Source: Candidatus Kuenenia stuttgartensis (GTDB lineage: Bacteria > Planctomycetota > Planctomycetia > Gemmatales > Gemmataceae). Taken from it: a stretch of DNA of 64,000 bases. A model generated the notes under the pieces. It was given only the letters and a program-made list of their open reading frames with translations. It did no database searches and was not told the DNA's origin. A program made the position numbers and the translations under genes. Shown here piece after piece: positions 24,768 through 34,333 of this stretch (positions are counted from its first letter, which is position 1; the number at the start of each line of letters is the position of its first letter). The stretch is taken from contig CAMDHK010000002.1 of assembly GCA_945897965.1 (NCBI GenBank), forward strand, positions 1 through 64,000, written 5' to 3'.

Positions 24768-25973
24768 TTACGCACCATATTTTCCAAGCTTGCCCGCATG
24801 AGCCATCGCAAGGCTCATCAGATATTTGGCTTCAAAATGCCCTAAGCCCCCTTGCAGGCAATACGATTCGCCAAATTCTGTCACGCCATCGGTCCTGCAG
24901 GTTGGAGACGATATCAAGGTTGGCACTGAATGCCAGCTATGACTCTTGAGTTTGCTAGGCGTACTGTGATCACCCGTCACGATAAAGACATCGGGGTTTA
25001 AAGCTTTGATTCCAGGGATGGCAGCATCTAACTTCTCAATCATTTCTACCTTGGCCTGAAAATTCCCATCTTCCCCGGTGCTATCGGTGTATTTGTAATG
25101 CAGGAAGAAGAATTCGTAATCATTCCAAGATTTCTTGAGGGTTTCAACTTGATCCGCAAGCGAGTTTCCAGCATTTAAAATGTCCATGCCTACGAGGCGG
25201 GCCAAACCCTTGTACATAGGATAAACAGCGATGGCAGCAGATTTAAGGCCGTATACTTGTTCCATGGTTGCTATTTTGGGGAATGTCGCAAAACCACGAA
25301 GAGTGATCATGTTTGTTGGAGAATCTTGTGCCAGTACCAAGCTTGCTTCGTGCGCAAACTTATTGGTTATTTCCGCAGCTTTTTGCGATTCAGCGTCTTC
25401 GCCCTTGGCTACTAAAGGCTTTAATCCAACTTGTTGTGGATCGGTATCGTTGACTCGGTCACCCAATCCAGGAGCACGAAAAACTACAACAAAGCGGTGT
25501 TCACGGACTGGTTCAACAAAAATCTCGACACCAGGGATTTTGATCTGCTTTAGCTTTTTGCACATTGCAACGCATTGTTCGGTGGTGGGCCTGCCTGCTC
25601 TACGATCCGATATTTTGCCTTCGGCATCTACAGTGCAAAAGTTTCCACGAATTGCTACATCGTTTTTACCAACTTCGAAATTAATGCCCAAAGCTTCAAG
25701 AATTCCGCGTCCGATACGATATTTAAGGGGGTCATAGCCGAACAATCCTAGATGCCCGGGGCCGCTTCCGGGAGTGATTCCAGGCAATACTGGGATACTC
25801 ATGCCGCAAATGCCTTCTCGTGCCAGTGTATCCAAATGAGGGGTGCTTGCAGATTCCAGCTCGGTTTTTCCACCCGGAGTCATGGGCAATCCGCCTAGAC
25901 CATCTGCAACCAGCAGTACAATTTTAGATTTATTTACTTCTCGTAACTCTACAATCAAATCATGAAGATCCAT
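24768..25973 (-). CDS. apgM: 2,3-bisphosphoglycerate-independent phosphoglycerate mutase, archaeal type
   Basis: ApgM interconverts 3- and 2-phosphoglycerate in glycolysis through a phosphoserine intermediate and two metal ions. The protein (401 residues) opens with the metal ligand Asp in VLLVADGLGGLP. The catalytic Ser lies in ITPGSGPGHLGLFGYDPLKYRIGRG, and VTGDHSTPSKLKSHSWHSVP carries later metal ligands. The insert after the Ser (GSGPGH rather than GSD) differs from the paralogue at 45846. GGAG lies 7 bases before the ATG. I take this as the glycolytic copy because it is not linked to threonine genes. Confidence 0.88.
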   Translation of the reverse strand: MDLHDLIVELREVNKSKIVLLVADGLGGLPMTPGGKTELESASTPHLDTLAREGICGMSIPVLPGITPGSGPGHLGLFGYDPLKYRIGRGILEALGINFEVGKNDVAIRGNFCTVDAEGKISDRRAGRPTTEQCVAMCKKLKQIKIPGVEIFVEPVREHRFVVVFRAPGLGDRVNDTDPQQVGLKPLVAKGEDAESQKAAEITNKFAHEASLVLAQDSPTNMITLRGFATFPKIATMEQVYGLKSAAIAVYPMYKGLARLVGMDILNAGNSLADQVETLKKSWNDYEFFFLHYKYTDSTGEDGNFQAKVEMIEKLDAAIPGIKALNPDVFIVTGDHSTPSKLKSHSWHSVPTLISSPTCRTDGVTEFGESYCLQGGLGHFEAKYLMSLAMAHAGKLGKYGA

Positions 25974-26143
25974 TTAAAACTCCAGCTTTTAGGGTTGTAT
26001 GGCAGTCTTTTTTAGTTTTATGGAAGCTTACGGGCCATGGGTATCTTACTTTTTGTGCATAAATGCAATTAGCATGGCTTCAACTGCCCAGTCTTGAATA
26101 TACTTTCAAAAGTGCCTTGGAACTAATTAATAAGGGTATTGTT

Positions 26144-26851
26144 GTGGAAAATCAAGAAAACAGCATTGAAAAAGAGCCCGTTACAGAGCAAATATGGCCG
26201 GCCTTGGATATTCTGGAACGCCGAATCCTAGGTGTTTTAATCGAAAAAGCCAAAACAACTCCCGAGGCTTATCCTCTTTCGTTAAATGCTTTGGTTAACG
26301 CTGCTAATCAAAAATCCAACCGTGATCCTATTATGAATCTGCAGGATTATCAGGTTGAATCTGGAATTCGCAATTGTATTGCCAAGGGGTTGGTTTCTAT
26401 GGTGCGCGGGGGCAGGGTAGAACGCTGGCAGCATGAATTGTATTCAAAATGGAACCTAAGTAAGCGCGATATGTCTGTTCTTGGTGAACTTTTGTTGCGA
26501 GGACCGCAAACGGAAGGCTTGCTTCGCACTAGGGCAGGTAGAATGGAAACTTTCGACTCTCTTGAGGATTTACGCGAAGCCTTGGATTCCCTTGCAGCAC
26601 GAAAACTGATTTTTTGGGTCGATTCCAAGGGTGTTCGTGGCGCAAGAGTTACCCATGGGTTTCATTCTTCCGATGAAATAGCTAGAATTAGAAGTACTGC
26701 AATTCAGGTTATTGCTGATGATGAACCTTCTGCAACAAGTAGGAGAAGCAGTGACGCAGCAGAATTGCGTGAGTTGGTTTCCGGTTTGCAAGAAGAAGTT
26801 AAAAGCCTTCGAGAAGAACTTATTGCTCTCAAGACTCAGCTTGGTGTTTGA
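26144..26851 (+). CDS. YceH-family (DUF480) winged-helix protein
   Basis: This family of about 220-240 residues is widespread in proteobacteria and planctomycetes. Its function is not established. The hallmark N-terminal block is present (RILGVLIEKAKTTPEAYPLSLNALVNAANQKSNRDPIM), followed by a second winged-helix repeat (LGELLLRGPQTEGLLRTRAGRM). A C-terminal coiled coil follows (LRELVSGLQEEVKSLREELIALKTQ). I prefer the GTG at 26144 (VENQENSIEKE), which has AAGGG 8 bases upstream. The track start at 26063 adds 27 residues that have no counterpart in the family. The tandem winged helices suggest nucleic-acid binding. Confidence 0.85.
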   Translation: MENQENSIEKEPVTEQIWPALDILERRILGVLIEKAKTTPEAYPLSLNALVNAANQKSNRDPIMNLQDYQVESGIRNCIAKGLVSMVRGGRVERWQHELYSKWNLSKRDMSVLGELLLRGPQTEGLLRTRAGRMETFDSLEDLREALDSLAARKLIFWVDSKGVRGARVTHGFHSSDEIARIRSTAIQVIADDEPSATSRRSSDAAELRELVSGLQEEVKSLREELIALKTQLGV

Positions 26852-26887
26852 TCAAAATTTTTAATAGTTTGAAAAGTGGAAAATAAG

Positions 26888-27646
26888 ATGAAAGAACCTG
26901 CAGAACCCGTTGAAAAAGCCAAAAGATTAAATCAGTACCTTGCCCATGCAGGTGTTGATTCTCGTAGGCATTGTGAAATTCTTATCCAACGCGGTAAGGT
27001 TAAAATTGGTGGCGTTGTCGTGCGCGATCTTAGTGCCCGTGTTCGCCCAGGCGAAGTGGTTACCGTGGATGGGCAAGATCTTAACTCCGAGCAGCATGTA
27101 TACTGGCTTCTCAACAAGCCACAGGGTTATCTTTGTACCAATCATGATCCAGCCCGAAGGCCCTTGGCGAAAGATCTCCTGCCCCATGTAAGTGAAAGAA
27201 TTTTCACGGTGGGCAGGTTGGATGAAGATAGCGAAGGCTTATTGCTTCTTACCAATGACGGGGAATTTGCACAGAAGCTAATGCACCCTAAATTTGGGGT
27301 CGAGAAGACCTATCATGCACAGGTTGCGGGCCTTCCCAAAAATGAAGATATGCAACAGTTGGTAAAAGGGATTTGGTCAAGCGAAGGGAAACTCAAGGCG
27401 AAAAAGGTTCGTATCTTGAAAAGGCAGGGCGAAAGCTCTTGGCTTGAAATCACGCTTTGCGAAGGAAAGAATCGCGAAATCAGAAGAATGCTTGCCAAGT
27501 TAGGCCATAAAGTTATCAGGCTGAAACGGGTATCTATTGGGTCTATCAGATTAGATAGATTGCCCAAAGGAAAGGCCCGTAAATTGAAAACTTGGGAATT
27601 GAGCTCGTTAATTAAAATTGCAGAACAAGCTATTGTGCAGGAATGA
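26888..27646 (+). CDS. rluB: Pseudouridine synthase, RsuA/RluB family
   Basis: The protein has an S4 RNA-binding domain (RLNQYLAHAGVDSRRHCEILIQRGKVKIGG) followed by the catalytic domain. The active-site Asp is in FTVGRLDEDSEGLLLLTNDGEFAQKLMHP, and the conserved ending KNREIRRMLAKLGHKVIRLKRVSIGSI is present. Family members isomerise a uridine of 23S or 16S rRNA. The RluB assignment (23S rRNA) is by general likeness and could be RsuA or RluE. The track starts at a GTG (26876); the ATG at 26888 has GGAAA upstream and is equally plausible. It is co-oriented with the YceH and PyrK-like genes. Confidence 0.88.
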   Translation: MKEPAEPVEKAKRLNQYLAHAGVDSRRHCEILIQRGKVKIGGVVVRDLSARVRPGEVVTVDGQDLNSEQHVYWLLNKPQGYLCTNHDPARRPLAKDLLPHVSERIFTVGRLDEDSEGLLLLTNDGEFAQKLMHPKFGVEKTYHAQVAGLPKNEDMQQLVKGIWSSEGKLKAKKVRILKRQGESSWLEITLCEGKNREIRRMLAKLGHKVIRLKRVSIGSIRLDRLPKGKARKLKTWELSSLIKIAEQAIVQE

Positions 27647-27650
27647 TTCC

Positions 27651-28478
27651 ATGTTTCAAGAAAATGCTAAAGTTGTTGATCATTACACGATTGCAAGCAA
27701 AACCCATTTGATAAAGCTGCATTGCCCTAAAATTGCTGCGATTATCAGACCAGGGCAATTCGTGATGATCAAACTTCCCGGAGGGAATGATCCCCTTCTA
27801 GGTAGGCCTTTTGCACTCTACGACACGATTCTTGATGATCAGGGCAAGCCCACTGGAATTGAGATCGTTTACCTTGAACTTGGGAAGATGACTTCTCTTT
27901 TGCCTGCTGTTGTTCCGGGCCAATCCATTGAAGTGTGGGGCCCTTTAGGCAAGCCTTTCCCAATTTTTCCAGACAAAGATCATGTTGCGTTTATTGCAGG
28001 TGGTATTGGGCAAACTCCTTTTCTTGCCTTTGGAAAACAATTACTGGGTATCAAAGCTTATGGCGGAGATTCACTTAAAAAATCGTTGAGCAAGGTTACC
28101 ATGATTTACGGAGTCCGCTCTGCGCCTTTTCTTGCAGGTGTTGACCATTTTGAAAGTATTGGCTTGAATTTGTTTTGCGCAACCGATGATGGATCTCAAG
28201 GTTTTCATGGCAGAGTAACAGAATTACTTAAAACATTACCCAATGCAGAGCATTGGTACGGGTGTGGCCCTGAACCTATGTTGCATGCGCTTTGCAGACT
28301 TGCTTTAGAAAATAATACCCCATGTCATGTTTCGCTTGAATCGCCCATGGCCTGTGGCTTGGGGATTTGTTTTAGTTGCGTTGTAAAAGTAAAAACAGAA
28401 GCAGAAGGTGGTTGGGACTATAAAAGAATCTGCGTGGATGGCCCCGTTTTTAATGCAGAAACTTTAGTTCTTGAATAA
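27651..28478 (+). CDS. pyrK: PyrK-like FAD/[2Fe-2S] electron transfer subunit (dihydroorotate dehydrogenase B family)
   Basis: PyrK passes electrons from dihydroorotate dehydrogenase PyrD-B to NAD. The protein (275 residues) has the ferredoxin-reductase fold: FAD-binding GRPFALYD in the N-terminal barrel, the NAD-binding FIAGGIGQTPFLAF, and the C-terminal cluster loop ACGLGICFSCVVKVKTEAEGGWDYKRICVDGPVF with cysteines in the PyrK pattern. The ATG at 27651 is chosen because the track start at 27618 lies inside the pseudouridine synthase gene. No pyrD is encoded alongside. It could therefore serve another partner, although the terminal DGPVF block is typical of PyrK. Confidence 0.85.
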   Translation: MFQENAKVVDHYTIASKTHLIKLHCPKIAAIIRPGQFVMIKLPGGNDPLLGRPFALYDTILDDQGKPTGIEIVYLELGKMTSLLPAVVPGQSIEVWGPLGKPFPIFPDKDHVAFIAGGIGQTPFLAFGKQLLGIKAYGGDSLKKSLSKVTMIYGVRSAPFLAGVDHFESIGLNLFCATDDGSQGFHGRVTELLKTLPNAEHWYGCGPEPMLHALCRLALENNTPCHVSLESPMACGLGICFSCVVKVKTEAEGGWDYKRICVDGPVFNAETLVLE

Positions 28479-28537
28479 ACAGCCTCATTTTATGTTTTTG
28501 TAATAATAATAAAAAATCTTGAAACAAAAGTTTATCG

Positions 28538-28566
28538 TTCACCGTCTTAATGGTAAAGGTTATAAT
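28538..28566 (+). promoter_or_regulatory. Sigma-70-like promoter for the caspase-like gene
   Basis: TTCACC (four of six bases match TTGACA) is followed after 17 bases by a perfect TATAAT. The expected transcript start near 28573 would give a leader of about 50 bases before the ATG at 28625. It lies in the gap between pyrK and the caspase-like gene. Confidence 0.5.
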
Positions 28567-28590
28567 GCTCTTAGCTTTTGCTCTTGATAT

Positions 28591-28612
28591 CAGGAAATGA
28601 TTTCCTGTTTTT
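28591..28612 (+). terminator. Hairpin plus T run in the leader of the caspase-like gene
   Basis: CAGGAA-ATGAT-TTCCTG, or an 8-bp stem in dyad form, is followed by five T residues. It lies 13 bases before the start codon and after the predicted promoter. It could end pyrK transcripts, or act as an attenuator in the leader of the next gene. Confidence 0.45.
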
Positions 28613-28624
28613 AAAGGTTTAAAA

Positions 28625-30787
28625 ATGTCTACTGCTATTAATGCCACTTGCCCTGGTTGTAAAAAAGTTCTTAAGGTTCCGACCCAGTGGGTCAACCAAG
28701 TTATTCGCTGCAAATTTTGCAACATGGCTATGCAAATTAAGCCTAATCTTCCGCAACCTCAATCCGGTGTAAAAGCAAATCCAACTCAGCAAAATCCGCA
28801 ATCTTCGGGTAAGGCTCCTCAAGCACCATCTGCTGCAGGTCGTAATGGCGTTCCACCTATGCCCGCGGTTCCGCCAATTCCTACGAACCATGCGGGGGCC
28901 AAATCGGTAACCAATCAATTTGGATTAACCGATGTAAATTACGATCCTTCGTATTCATCGAAGTATCGTAAAAAGAAAGTAAACTGGATTATTCCGGTGG
29001 TTGTCATGTTGTTTATGGGAATTCTAGGCGTTGTTCTGGTGATGGCAGTGCCGTATCTCAAGGACAAGAAAAATAAAGATGCGGAAATAGTCGCTGTAAA
29101 TGGAGACGGGAAATCTAAAGCCGGTGATAAAAATGATCCCGCTAAAGATGTAGAAAACGGTAAAGCTGCCGGGAAAAACAAAAAGAATAATCCTGGTGCT
29201 GTCGGTTCAAATGCACCCTTTCCCAGACGCGCCTTGGTTGTAAGCATTCATAATTATCTTTACGCTAATCCAACCCAGTATGGTTTGATGGTGCAAGGTA
29301 TGAAAAATATTCCAGCAATTACTAAATATTTGACAAACCAGATGAGGGTGCCGCAGAACCAAATTATGCACCTCAGTGATGCAGCCAAAGATAATCCTGC
29401 ACCACCTACGAAATCTGTGGTTGAAAGTACAATCACTGATTTTTTAAAATCGTCCCGAAAACAAGACCATTTAATGTTGGTGTTTGTGGGGCATGCTGTT
29501 GAGAATGATGGCCAGGTTTACCTTGCCCCAATTGAAGGTGATCTTACCGACCCCGCAAGTCTCATTCCTTTGGCTTGGCTTTATAAAGAACTTGATAGTT
29601 GTGTTGCGCATCAGAAAATTTTAGTTCTAGATGTTTGCAGATTTAGCCCAACCATTGGTGTTGAACGGCCGGGCGGCCAACCAATGAGCGCGAAAATGGA
29701 GGAAGTCATTAAGGTTGTTCCTGCCGGCCTTCAGGTTATTACTGCGTGTTCTGCGGAACAACGTTCTATGGAAACAGATGGCGAACCATTGGGTGTATTT
29801 TTGGACGGTTTTGTTGATGCTTTGCAAAAAGGTGTTCAGGGGCAGATACAAAAGCAGGCCGATAATATTCCTATTGATAAACTTTTTGAAGCCACTGTAA
29901 AAAATGTTGAAGTGCTTGCGGTGGAACAGAAATTCAAGCAAACGCCTAAAATGTATGGGGCGTTTAAGGATAATGGAGCTGAGTTTGATCCTGCAGAACC
30001 AATGCCGCCCAAACTTGCAATCACGGGATTAAAGCCTGTTAATAAGGATGGGATTGCGCTTGTTAAATCTGTGCTCGAAGAAATCGGGACACCCCCAGTA
30101 AAATCTTCAGAAATAGATAATTCAATTCGTATGGAATATCTGCCCCCGATTTCGGATCAGATAATTAAAGAATATGCAAAAGTTGATGGCCCTGAAACGG
30201 ACTTGCAAAAAAATGTTAAAAAAGCGCGGATCGAACTTTGGGTTATTTCATCATTGCCTGCTCCCGCAGATATAAAAAAGGAAGTAGAGGAAAAACGAAA
30301 AAGTGCCAAGGTGAACCTTAATGTTCTTAAAGATGGTTACCGGGCACCAGCCAATGAACTTACCTTTAAGACGGGCATTGAAAACGACGAGAAAGATGTT
30401 GCTCGTATGTTCGTGAACTTACAGGAAGCTCTTGACGATTTAAAGAAAAATGAAGAAATGAAAGACGCTGAAAGCAAGCGTTGGCAGGCAAATTATGATT
30501 TTATACGAGCTCGTTTAGAAGCCCAAATCGCCTATCTCTACGAATACCAATCAATGCTTGGGCAAATGCGAAAAGAGCTCCCAGCAATGGATCCGAAAAT
30601 TCATGGCGGGTGGAAATTAGCTGCAACAGCAAAGCTGCAGGGTGATAGCGCAGGTAAAAAACTTGCAAAAGAATCTACTAAAACCATGGAATCATTGGTG
30701 AAAAGTGCGGCAGGAAGCCCTTGGGAAGTGCTCGCTAAGCGTGAGAAATTTACCACCCTGGGGCTCGAATGGCAGGCAGCAAAATAG
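28625..30787 (+). CDS. Zinc-ribbon, membrane-anchored caspase-like (C14) protein
   Basis: This protein has 720 residues. A zinc ribbon lies at the N-terminus (CPGCKK, Cys9/12; CKFCN, Cys29/32), then a Pro/Gln-rich linker and one membrane helix (about 118-144). A caspase-hemoglobinase domain follows, with the catalytic dyad His290 in VFVGHAVE and Cys338 in LVLDVCRF. Usual caspase-like proteins have HG after a small residue; here the His is followed by Ala. The remaining 300 residues are helical and unrecognised. By the positive-inside rule the peptidase domain should face the periplasm, but this is uncertain. AAGG lies 7 bases before the ATG. It is convergent with the 1129-residue protein. Confidence 0.8.
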   Translation: MSTAINATCPGCKKVLKVPTQWVNQVIRCKFCNMAMQIKPNLPQPQSGVKANPTQQNPQSSGKAPQAPSAAGRNGVPPMPAVPPIPTNHAGAKSVTNQFGLTDVNYDPSYSSKYRKKKVNWIIPVVVMLFMGILGVVLVMAVPYLKDKKNKDAEIVAVNGDGKSKAGDKNDPAKDVENGKAAGKNKKNNPGAVGSNAPFPRRALVVSIHNYLYANPTQYGLMVQGMKNIPAITKYLTNQMRVPQNQIMHLSDAAKDNPAPPTKSVVESTITDFLKSSRKQDHLMLVFVGHAVENDGQVYLAPIEGDLTDPASLIPLAWLYKELDSCVAHQKILVLDVCRFSPTIGVERPGGQPMSAKMEEVIKVVPAGLQVITACSAEQRSMETDGEPLGVFLDGFVDALQKGVQGQIQKQADNIPIDKLFEATVKNVEVLAVEQKFKQTPKMYGAFKDNGAEFDPAEPMPPKLAITGLKPVNKDGIALVKSVLEEIGTPPVKSSEIDNSIRMEYLPPISDQIIKEYAKVDGPETDLQKNVKKARIELWVISSLPAPADIKKEVEEKRKSAKVNLNVLKDGYRAPANELTFKTGIENDEKDVARMFVNLQEALDDLKKNEEMKDAESKRWQANYDFIRARLEAQIAYLYEYQSMLGQMRKELPAMDPKIHGGWKLAATAKLQGDSAGKKLAKESTKTMESLVKSAAGSPWEVLAKREKFTTLGLEWQAAK

Positions 30788-30791
30788 TTCT

Positions 30792-33700
30792 TTAAACAGA
30801 CTTATAGCCTTGGTTTAGGTCTGATATTTCTGCGGTTTCCTGCCATCGCTCGATTGTGTCAAATGGAATTTTGTTTGGAGCGTTACCCACAATATCGGGT
30901 TCAACGCCCGCATAATAAAGAGGCCAAACATATAGGTTGTTTGCAGATCGATCCCAGCCATCAGACCAATCTTGCCAAGTTAATGGTTGCCTGCTAAATA
31001 AAAGCCTTTCGAAATCAAGAGTTTCAAGGTTGCAGGAATTTTCAGACCGATTGATTTGGAGTCTTGGTTGAGAATCACCATTCTTAATAGGCACAAGAAT
31101 GGTGCTTTGTTTTTCTGAAAAGAGTACAAGGTTTCCTTCATATATTTTCCAATCTGTGACCCAGCTTGGTAGGTTGCTGCTGATCTGTTCTTTGGAAATT
31201 TCAATTCCAGCAAACTTGTACAAGCCTGCAATTCCCAAACTTAGACACCTGTTCTGTTGTTCGTTCAATGCTAGGGTTCCACCCGGTTTGGACACGCTAC
31301 CCATGAGCATTCCATCAATCAATTCGAGAGATATTTTGAAGGAAGCGTAACCGTTATCATCCATGCCCGTCATTTCTGCTTCGATGCGATTAATCCCAAG
31401 AGAGATTTCTGAGACTCGCAGTGGCCTAATAAAAGACTTGTTGTTTTGTTGCATTGGAATAAGGAGATCCCGTTCAATAAAGCGCGCTAGTCTTTCCTTG
31501 ATGGTTTGTAAATCAAGCCTCAGAGTTCTTGCTTTGCGCCAATCGCTTCTTGTCACTGCATCTTGTTCTGCTTTCCTTAGTTTCATGAAAAGTTTCGGGA
31601 TGGTACCGGAATGAAAACCTATTTTTAGAAGCTGGGGAATAGTCTCACCATGCGTTCCTATTGCCATCGGGCGAAGCGATTGGGGCCTATTTGCTCTGTA
31701 AAGTCCCCAGTTTTCTTTTGTCTCCCAGAAAAGAAATCCGAATAAATTTGGTGTTAGCCATATGGTTGTGCCGAAGAACAAATTTGAAAGCACATCGCCA
31801 ATGAAAGGCGAAAAGAAGTGGACGATTTCTGGAGTTAGCGGGATGATGATGGGGTAAGTGAATTTTGCTGCAACGGAAGAAATAGGGAATTTGATCGGGT
31901 TGATTCCTGGTTCAATTAAAACGACGGTGTAAAAGCGCAGGAAAAATGCGACAGGCGACCAAAGTAATCCTAGAAAGCCTCGCAGTGCCATCTGCCATGG
32001 TTTGGCACGACCCCTCAGTCTTAGCCAATCATTTACCCATTGCAGGACAAACTCAAGCCCTTCGATGGTTTTCTTGAAGCTTTGGACCATGATGGTGAAC
32101 AGGATAGAAATCAATCCATCTTGGATAAGCTTGCCTAAAGTGAGCATGCTCGAAATTGCAAATTCGGAAAGTAATCGTCCAGGCCTTGAGTTAAGTAGTA
32201 AGGTGAACCCGATGAATAGAACAATTTCGCCTACATGGTATGGGTAGGATTTAGGCAACCAGAGTGCGATAGCTTCCGTGAATAAAAGCGGTTTGAGTAT
32301 CAGAGAATAAATTATTTGTACTGGCAGGCTTTTCCAGATTAATAAAAATGGATTCCAAGTAAGAAGGGTTGAAGGAATTTTGTAAAAAATAAACTTGGCT
32401 GTTTTCCAGAAAATTAAAAGGCAATCAAGAACAAAAGTTCTGAACGAATGATTGTTGATGATACCAAAAAAGAATAAGCCAAGAGTTATAAAGGTTAGAG
32501 TTCTAATTAAATCAGGAATACGATCACCTGAGATTTTATCGGAAATTAAATCAGCAGATTCGATAAGTAAAAAAGAGCCACCAAAGGGAAGAGTAAGAAA
32601 TTTAGTTAGGGTTCTTCCCGTTGCGGTGCCGAAGTTTAAAGCAGTGGATTTTTCTAGCCATCGGAGATAGAAATCGCTTCGTCTATACACACCGTCTAAC
32701 TGCAAAGAAAGATTTTCATCCAAGGCAAGAAGCGCATCACCTTTAAAAAAAGATGCAGCATCTCTGATATCCTCAAGCTTAAGGTGATTTCGGGAAATCA
32801 TATCCCGAAGCTCGGAGTAATTGAGATATCCCTGTTCAATAATGCGGTCAAGGAATTCTTCGACTAACCTTCTTCGGGCGATTTCGCCAAACGCACCTTC
32901 ACTTTTCAAGCCAACGGACTGCAAATTGTTTTCAATAATTGGTCGAATTTCATCACGAAGCAGTTTTTCGTTTTGTTTCCACACCAATTGAAGAAGCGTT
33001 TCAAGTTTTTTGCGGTCGGCGAATGCAAGTCGGGTGGTGATTGCATTCAAACTGGCTTCTCTAAGCCTTTGGTGGATTTTTATTAGCCTTTGAAAACGGA
33101 GCGGGCGTTTCATCGGCTTTTTTCCGAACGATATTGCCCAGCTAAAAATATCGATCCGATATATTTCCTGCTCGTAATCTTCGCATGCACTTTGTAGTTC
33201 GGTCAGCAACCGCGCTTCGACAGGGGAAGAACCCTGATCGGCTTTATCTAATAGGGGTAGAAGCGCCGATTCCCAATTTTGGAAATCACTTGAGTTGAAA
33301 TTTAGAGCGGCTTGAAGCCGTTTGACCAGTTTGCGGATTTCTTTGTGTGCTTTTTCGATGGTATTCGGAGATAATTCCGCAGGGGCGACACGATTTGCTT
33401 GAGTCCATAATATTGCAGATACCGTGGCGTTGTTTAGGGAAGATTCTTTCTCTGCTTGTTCAGACAGTCTTTTAAAGTATTCGCTGGATTCTTCTGCATG
33501 AGTTTCTGGAGTAGGGTGGGGGTTTTGGGTTCCAGGTATTCGTGTCTCTTGAAAAATAATGTCTTCTGCAACATCATTTCTAAGAATTAAAAGCAACGAG
33601 TCATAGTCTTTGATGGAAGGGAAATAGTTCGCCAGCAAGTTTTCTGAAAAGCGATAGAGTTCTGCAAATGATGCTGCGAAAGAAATATATTTGTCTGCGA

Positions 33701-34181
33701 TATCTTGTTCAGAAAAAACTTTATGTTCTTGTTCCAATACCATTAATGCTTCAGAAAAAATAGTACGCCCGATGGTTTTAATTTTTTTTTCGATAACTGC
33801 TTCTGATAAAAGGCCTTTCTCTTTGAGTTCGATGAATTTTAATTTTACCTCTGCGTGAAACAATCTACGCCAATACAAGGTGTTGCGTTCCTCAATACTG
33901 AACTTCCCTGGCATTTCTCCTTCAACTTTTGCAAGGAGCAATATTTTTCCAAATGGTAATGATCCGATTTCCAATTCAAATTCAAGTTCTTGGGATAAAG
34001 AATTGATAGTTTCAAAATCTGTCCAAATAGAATCAATGCTGGAAAACTGGCTTGATATCAATCCTAGGATTGCTGGAAGTTTGCGTTGGTGCAAAACGAC
34101 CTTATCCACGACTTTTCTTGGAACCAATACGAGTCGTGGTTCAATATTCTTTAATTCGATTTCGATAGTGTTTCGATACAT
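30792..34181 (-). CDS. Large membrane protein of unknown function
   Basis: The 1129-residue product is not a family I recognise. The first half (to about 530) is soluble and helical, with charged heptad-like stretches (SEYFKRLSEQAEKESS, AHKEIRKLVKRLQAAL). About eight hydrophobic segments lie between roughly 540 and 815. A soluble C-terminal part follows, with mixed alpha/beta character, and ends with a Trp-rich stretch (LTWQDWSDGWDRSANNLYVWPLYYAG). Motifs of known enzymes are absent. The gene is divergent from the ChlI-like ATPase/VWA pair across a gap of about 150 bases. This suggests shared regulation and perhaps a membrane client or scaffold for that pair. Confidence 0.7.
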   Translation of the reverse strand: MYRNTIEIELKNIEPRLVLVPRKVVDKVVLHQRKLPAILGLISSQFSSIDSIWTDFETINSLSQELEFELEIGSLPFGKILLLAKVEGEMPGKFSIEERNTLYWRRLFHAEVKLKFIELKEKGLLSEAVIEKKIKTIGRTIFSEALMVLEQEHKVFSEQDIADKYISFAASFAELYRFSENLLANYFPSIKDYDSLLLILRNDVAEDIIFQETRIPGTQNPHPTPETHAEESSEYFKRLSEQAEKESSLNNATVSAILWTQANRVAPAELSPNTIEKAHKEIRKLVKRLQAALNFNSSDFQNWESALLPLLDKADQGSSPVEARLLTELQSACEDYEQEIYRIDIFSWAISFGKKPMKRPLRFQRLIKIHQRLREASLNAITTRLAFADRKKLETLLQLVWKQNEKLLRDEIRPIIENNLQSVGLKSEGAFGEIARRRLVEEFLDRIIEQGYLNYSELRDMISRNHLKLEDIRDAASFFKGDALLALDENLSLQLDGVYRRSDFYLRWLEKSTALNFGTATGRTLTKFLTLPFGGSFLLIESADLISDKISGDRIPDLIRTLTFITLGLFFFGIINNHSFRTFVLDCLLIFWKTAKFIFYKIPSTLLTWNPFLLIWKSLPVQIIYSLILKPLLFTEAIALWLPKSYPYHVGEIVLFIGFTLLLNSRPGRLLSEFAISSMLTLGKLIQDGLISILFTIMVQSFKKTIEGLEFVLQWVNDWLRLRGRAKPWQMALRGFLGLLWSPVAFFLRFYTVVLIEPGINPIKFPISSVAAKFTYPIIIPLTPEIVHFFSPFIGDVLSNLFFGTTIWLTPNLFGFLFWETKENWGLYRANRPQSLRPMAIGTHGETIPQLLKIGFHSGTIPKLFMKLRKAEQDAVTRSDWRKARTLRLDLQTIKERLARFIERDLLIPMQQNNKSFIRPLRVSEISLGINRIEAEMTGMDDNGYASFKISLELIDGMLMGSVSKPGGTLALNEQQNRCLSLGIAGLYKFAGIEISKEQISSNLPSWVTDWKIYEGNLVLFSEKQSTILVPIKNGDSQPRLQINRSENSCNLETLDFERLLFSRQPLTWQDWSDGWDRSANNLYVWPLYYAGVEPDIVGNAPNKIPFDTIERWQETAEISDLNQGYKSV

Positions 34182-34333
34182 GGCTTTCTACAATTAAAAA
34201 ATTTCTTATGCCAATATAAGAACAGGAATTCAAACGATTTTCGAGAATTCTTTTGAATATTTGTTTTAAAATTGATTTCTAAATTACAATAAGATTGGGT
34301 TATAGGTTTTTTATCAAAATTTATGGGTCATTT

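Noticed and set aside
25231-25737. 168-residue ORF antisense to apgM
   Set aside because: Shadow of the apgM coding frame, Ser/Cys/Arg-rich with no recognisable domain.
34210-34260. Two GAATTC sites in the divergent gap before the ChlI-like gene
   Set aside because: Short palindromes about 20 bases apart in AT-rich sequence; not enough to call an operator.
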